A program made the position numbers and the translations under genes. This document shows, piece after piece, positions 59,612 through 64,000 of a DNA stretch of 64,000 bases (position 1 is its first letter; every line of letters begins with the position of its first letter). The notes under the pieces are model-generated. The model had not been told where the DNA came from. It made no database searches and worked only from the letters and a program-made list of their open reading frames with translations. This stretch comes from Cymbidium sinense (lineage: Eukaryota > Streptophyta > Magnoliopsida > Asparagales > Orchidaceae): NCBI GenBank assembly GCA_021442155.1, contig CM038216.1, positions 84,726,945 through 84,790,944 of the forward strand. Direction: 5' to 3'.

Positions 59612-60234
59612 CTTAACTTCCAATATATATATATATATCATAGATAGTAGAATTGAAGTCAAAGTGTTATACCTACTAAGTTTCTAGTCATATCATTCAT
59701 GAATTATCCTTTTAGAACTTTTTTTATTTTTTACTATTATCTACCAAAGACTTGTCAAAAGTAGACTCAAAATTTATTTCATATATTCTTTTTCTCTCCT
59801 TTTTTTTTTTTACACCTCATACACATGATTTATCCTTTGGATTCCAAATCAATGTGTTTTATTGGTGCTTTACTTTTCTCTTTTTCTTCTTTTCTTTCTC
59901 TTTTTCTTTTTTCTTCATTCATTTTTTTCATTTTTTCTTTTCTTTCTTTTCTCTTTTTGTTTCATTTTTTCTTTCTCTCCTTTTTTTGAGTCTTTGTTTA
60001 TATTGTGTTCTTTAGAGGGGATTGCTTGTCTTTCCTTTTCATAGGATATTCTATGTCGAGTATGACTTGAGGAGGTTGCCACTAATTGAGCAAGGAAGAA
60101 TCAGTTTAAGTTCCAATCAAACACTCCTCTATCTCCTTATAGAAGGTGGTGATTGCACTCATTATTTTAGCTTAGTGTCAATTTATACTTATCAAGCATA
60201 TATATACTTAATTCAATTAATATTCTTTTTTTTC
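58450..60234. other. AT-rich non-coding sequence with pyrimidine tract
   Basis: No gene recognised. It contains two TA microsatellites and a T/C-rich tract at about 59780-60000 that makes Phe/Ser-rich frames. The short minus-strand frame at 59015-59299 shows no domain. Confidence 0.5.
59576..59609. repeat. (TA)n microsatellite
   Basis: A TA run of about 34 bp, followed after 13 bp by a second, shorter run (about 59623-59638). Confidence 0.95.
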
Positions 60235-61312
60235 TCTACTACTCCATTTTGTTGGGGAGTTCTAGGTGTAGAAAAATTATGTCTAATCCCATGTTCATCA
60301 CAATAATCCTCAAATAATTTATTTTCAATTTTCCACCATGATCGTTTGAACCCTATTAATCAAAAGGCCTTGTTCTCCTTGAATATATTTAGAAAACTTT
60401 CTAAACTCACCAAAAACATCATCCTTGTAAATTACAAACAAAACCCAAGTCTATCTAGAGAAATCATCAACAATCACAAAACCATAATTTTTTCCACCTA
60501 AGCTAGTGGTGCTAATTAGACCAAATAAATCCATGTGTAATAATTCTAGAGGTCTAGAAGTAGAAAATAATATTTTACTTTTAAATGAGCTTCTAGAATG
60601 CTTACCCTAAATACATGCATCTCAAACATAGTTTGAATGAGAATTTAATTAAGGCAATCCAACTACTAAATCAAGTTTAGCAATTTTATTGAGTGTGTGC
60701 ATGTTAATATGATATAGTCTCCTATGCCATTACCATATATCAACATGAGTGCTTTTAAAACAAAGTAAATTCAAATTCACATCATGAAAGCTATCTAAAT
60801 CAATGACATAAATATTTTTATGTCTTTGTCCTACTAACAAAACATTTTCATTATTTTTTATAATACAATATGATGCATGAAATACTACATTCAAACCTTT
60901 ATCACATAATTGACTAATAGAAATTAAATTATGTTTTAATCCTTCTACTAAAAAACTTTATCTAAAGTGATAGAATTCTTACAAATAGAACCAATGCCAA
61001 TGATCTTTCCCTTTGCATTATCTCCATATGTAACAAATCCTCCATCACTTGATTCTAAAGTTGTGAATTTATCTTTATCTCCCATCATATGTCATGAACA
61101 TCCACTGTCCAAGTACCACATGCCTTCTTTGATTTTTCTTTGAAGGAATTCCTCCAAATGAAAATCACATGTTAACTTTTGGAACCCAAACATGTTTGGG
61201 TCCACATTCTAAATTTGAAGCAAGATATCTAGCATGTGTGGTTTGTGTAGTGCTTGTACCTTTTGGTATCCATACATAAGATGATTGCTTAGTGTTTTGT
61301 AATTTGTGCATA
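60235..61312 (-). pseudogene. Copia protease and integrase region (broken, 3'-truncated)
   Basis: MWYLDSGCS then a stop and HMMGD carries the D-S-G protease active site (codons at 61101-61109). KHNLISISQLCDKG (about 60895-60940) and WHRRLYHINMHTLNKIAKL (about 60670-60730) lead into the zinc-binding part of the integrase. LLHMDLFG and VDDFSR hold the two catalytic Asp residues (about 60525 and 60463). STPRTPQQNGVVE near 60235-60275 includes the catalytic Glu region. The sequence then leaves the element, so reverse transcriptase and RNase H are absent. Several in-frame stops are present. Confidence 0.85.
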
Positions 61313-62844
61313 TCAATCAAATAAAATATGCCTTTTTCTATCACAATAGTTGCACCAAACATTAGTGTTTGCATATGGCTTAGCATGATAATTATAAGGT
61401 ATATGAGTGGTATGTGTATGATGCAAATAATTTTTATTAAATGTTTTACTTGATGAAACATTATAATGAACTTGTGATTTCAAACATAATTCTAATCTTA
61501 CTTTTAACAAGATATTCTATCTTTCAAGTTTACATACAAGTAAAGAAATAACGTTTAATAAAATTAGTTTTACTTTTTAAATTATCACACTCATTTTTTT
61601 AAATCACAAAATGCATATCTATATTTTTATGTTCTTTTTCTAAGGTTTTGTATTTTCTTTTAATTTTTTATATTCAATAATTAAATCATTAAAAGCATCA
61701 TTTAATTCATCATAAGATATATCGTTACAAACCTCATGAGAATCTAAGTCAGATTCCATTTGCTATAAGACATATATTGACCTCTTCATCAGATGAGCAA
61801 GTACTTGATTCATTTGAATGGAATTGCCCATAAAGCCTTCTTCTTCTTCTTGTGGTACTTTTTCTCCTTCATATTTTTTCTTCTTTCCACATCAATCTCT
61901 TTCTTCTTTGATTCAACAAGTTGGACAATCACCTCTTATGTGTCAAGCTTTTACAATGGTAGCAAATCCCTTCCCTTCACAAGAAATTTCTTAGTTTGGA
62001 ATTTATAGTTTTTAGATTTTTTTATACCTTTGATTCTTCTTCCTTAGTTTTTTCCCAAGCCTTTTGGATAGCATGACCACCTCATCACTATCACCATTCG
62101 AGCTTGAGGTGTTATGCTCATCACTATCATCAACTTATAATGCAATTGCTTTTCCTTTCTCCTTCTCCCTTTTTACTGAGTTATCCATCTTATCCTTTTG
62201 AGCAATAACCTATTCATGTGCTATCAAAGAACCTAAAAATTGATCAAGTGGATAAGTAGATAATTCCTTAGCTTCACTAATAGTTACTTTAGCTTCCCAT
62301 TCTTTTGGAAGACATCTAAGAATCTTATAGACTAAGTCTTGATTCCTATATGTTTTCCAAGAGAATGCAATATGTTAATTATTTTCAAGAATCTAGTATA
62401 CATATCAAAAAAGATTCAGATAGAGACATATGAAATAACTCATATTAATGAACAAGTCTGATGTGAGCATTCTAACTTCACTAGTTCCTTCATAAGTTAT
62501 AATGAGTTTATCCCATATTTCTTTTATTGTACTTAACATAGAAATTTTCATGTAATCATCAGGTAATAAAGCACAATGTAAAGTATTACAAGCCCTAGCA
62601 TTTAATTCATCAAGTTCTCTTTAGCTATAGTCCATTCCTCAAAAGGTTTTTCTACTTTAATGCCATTTATTTCTGCTATGGGTGTATGATATTGATGTGT
62701 CAACATATACCACATGCATGCATCTTGACCTCTTAAAAATGTACTAATTCTATTTTTCCAATAATCAAATGGTACACTATCTAAATGTGGAGGTCTATGA
62801 GTGGATTGTCCCTCTGTAGTGAACCCTTTGAAACCTTGTGCCAT
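61313..62844 (-). pseudogene. Copia gag region (broken)
   Basis: It starts MAQGFKGF at 62844. RPPHLDSVPFDYWKNRISTF and LRGQDACMWYML follow, the copia gag N-terminal pattern in which WK-x-R-x-x-x-FL is conserved. The first open piece ends at 62602, and further frames give IWDKLIITYEGTSEV-like residues to about 62470. Zinc knuckle 1 (CYHCKSLTH, final Cys out of frame by one base) is at about 61935-61973. Zinc knuckle 2 (CNYCDRKRHILFD, final Cys replaced by a stop) is at about 61318-61360. Gag packages element RNA into virus-like particles. Both knuckles are damaged. Confidence 0.8.
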
Positions 62845-62879
62845 AGTGAAAAGATCTACTCTTGGATGTTAAGCAATAA

Positions 62880-62895
62880 AGAGCCTCGATACAAT
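62880..62895 (-). other. Primer-binding site relic of the copia element
   Basis: On the minus strand TTGTATCGAGGCTCT resembles TGGTATCAGAGC, the initiator-Met tRNA primer site used by many plant copia elements, with a few changes. It lies directly inside the LTR-like end and about 40 bp before the gag ATG. Confidence 0.55.
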
Positions 62896-64000
62896 TGAGT
62901 CACTATAATACCTAAGAGGGGTGAATTAGGTGATATTAAAATTTTAAAGTTAAATCTTAAATTTTAAGTTTTAGTAGAAAATTAATTTTTGATTTTATAA
63001 TGACAAGATACAATTCTTAATGCAACAAAAATAAAAGTACATTAAAGTAAAGAGAGACAATAGGCACACAATTTTTATATGGTTCAACCAAAGCCCAAAA
63101 CTGGCCTACATCCATGCCTAGCCAACCCTGGCTAGGAATCCACTAAATGCAAAATAGCGTACAAATAGTACTCTCTCTATAAGCAGTACAACCACTAGTA
63201 CTCTCAAAGGGGTGAGTACAACCCCTATAAATTTTACGCACGAAAAATACAAAATAATAAATTTTGATAAAATATATCTCTCACAAATATACCAAGCTAT
63301 CCAATTCAAAAGTGATCTCACAACTTATAAATGATCACTTTATAACTTACTAATTTGGCAAGATAGAATGCTCACTTAATTTTGATAAAAATATTAAATA
63401 AATATCTTAAAGTGATTTTATTAAGATCTTTATGTTATTACAATTTGTAGATTAATATAAAAATGATTTCAAAATAAATTCAAAATAGTCTATTGCTCAA
63501 TAAATTAAATTTCAGCAAGGAATAATTTTAAGCTTAAGAGAAACTATAACTAGTATGTATATAATAGTGTAAGAAAGATTAACTTTTTACTAAACTTCCT
63601 TTTTGTTAATTATTAAACAATGGAAAAAACAAGCTTTACTAAATTTAAGCAAGTAAATTTTTTAAAATAAAAGATATTAGTTGAAATAAAATGATAATTG
63701 ACAAATAAAATAATTTAAATTTTATAAATTTTTATTTTGATAAAGAAACTTGATTTATAATAGATCTAGCATATACTCTAAAATTCCACCAATAATTTAT
63801 TTTATTTCAACCAAAATGAAGCTTTTAATTAATGCAACTAATCTCAAAATAGTTAAATAAAATTAGTATATGATAGATTTAAGTAAACTAGTAAGCTTTT
63901 AATTAAAGAGAGATCTAGCAATTATGAAAATAATTTCAGCACAATAAATTAATTTGAAATGCTTAAAATATACTTCTAAAATAGATCTAAGAATAAATGA
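62896..64000 (-). repeat. LTR of the copia element, running off the window
   Basis: The + strand begins TGAGTCAC next to the primer-site relic, so the minus-strand LTR would end ...CA as expected. CCTAAGAGGGGTGAATTAGG (62921-62940) and a TTTTATATGGTTCAACC...CCTACATCC segment (about 63075-63112) are features seen in plant copia LTRs. The other LTR boundary is not in the window. The rest is AT-rich, with no gene. Confidence 0.55.

Larger units (their letters stand above)
60235..62866 (-). mobile_element. Truncated Ty1/copia retrotransposon (gag to integrase)
   Basis: Reading on the minus strand from the gag ATG at 62844: gag, two zinc knuckles, aspartic protease, then integrase, with the element cut off inside the integrase core near 60235. 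Integrase upstream of the missing reverse transcriptase is the copia order. The gag layout with two separated knuckles and an acidic Ser/Asp segment before VVMLSKRLGKN (about 62050-62100) recalls the SIRE/Maximus-type lineage, which is a tentative call. Many stops and frameshifts make it inactive. A primer-binding-site relic and an LTR-like end lie just to the right. Confidence 0.85.

Noticed and set aside
59752..60044. Phe/Ser-rich frames suggesting a membrane peptide
   Set aside because: They come from a T/C-rich tract with no start context or domain.

Overview
The window is non-genic nuclear DNA from a flowering plant, species not determinable here. The Arabidopsis-type telomere heptamer CCCTAAA, an RTE-clade LINE with a plant-style 3' end, a DUF4283/zinc-knuckle retroelement ORF, a Ty1/copia element and retrocopies of plant ribosomal P0 and glycine-rich RNA-binding protein mRNAs all point that way. 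No intact protein-coding gene, tRNA, rRNA or CRISPR array was found. Nearly every long ORF is a by-product of low-complexity sequence or a fragment of a decayed retrosequence.

Bases 1-52232 form one very large, degenerate telomere-like satellite. The + strand is A/C-rich with almost no G. Most of it obeys a simple grammar: T, then a run of A, then 0-3 C, giving CCCTAAA, CCTAAA, CTAAA and TAAA words. It is not random decay. A higher-order unit recurs, made of an A-rich core of about 750-950 bp with three ordered landmarks (a start motif, a mid-core motif and an end motif near CCTACTAGTTTACTTAATTT) followed by a CCCTAAA-rich block. About 30 full or partial units can be followed. Local subfamilies with shared deletions lie next to one another, as expected from unequal exchange. 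The CCCTAAA polarity on the + strand is that of a left chromosome end, but the longest perfect runs are only about 5-6 repeats, so this is subtelomeric or interstitial sequence rather than an active telomere cap.

Retrosequences are embedded in this satellite: twelve full or relic copies of a 5'-truncated glycine-rich RNA-binding protein (GR-RBP) retrocopy, two copies of a 5'-truncated 60S acidic ribosomal protein P0 retrocopy, a gag-like (DUF4283) LINE-type element without a reverse transcriptase (8013-11164), a U-rich poly(A)-tailed element (40593-42414), an RTE LINE on the minus strand (26642-29634) and an unclassified AT-rich insertion (22844-23982). GR-RBP copies share a 5' breakpoint and telomere-like flanks on both sides, so one ancient insertion has been copied as part of the satellite. 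P0 and GR-RBP form a cassette duplicated with a period of about 2.7-2.8 kb (12.3-13.8 kb and 15.1-16.5 kb).

A run of exactly 100 N (52233-52332) separates this from 52333-64000, which has ordinary base composition and shares nothing with the satellite, so its adjacency rests on scaffolding only. It holds AT-rich non-coding sequence, a TTGGGTCAA-rich stretch (about 53990-55230), a degenerate tandem module with GTAGACTTACATC (about 55850-58100), short repeats, microsatellites, and a truncated minus-strand Ty1/copia element (gag, zinc knuckles, protease, integrase; 60235-62866) with a decayed primer-binding site and an LTR running off the right edge.
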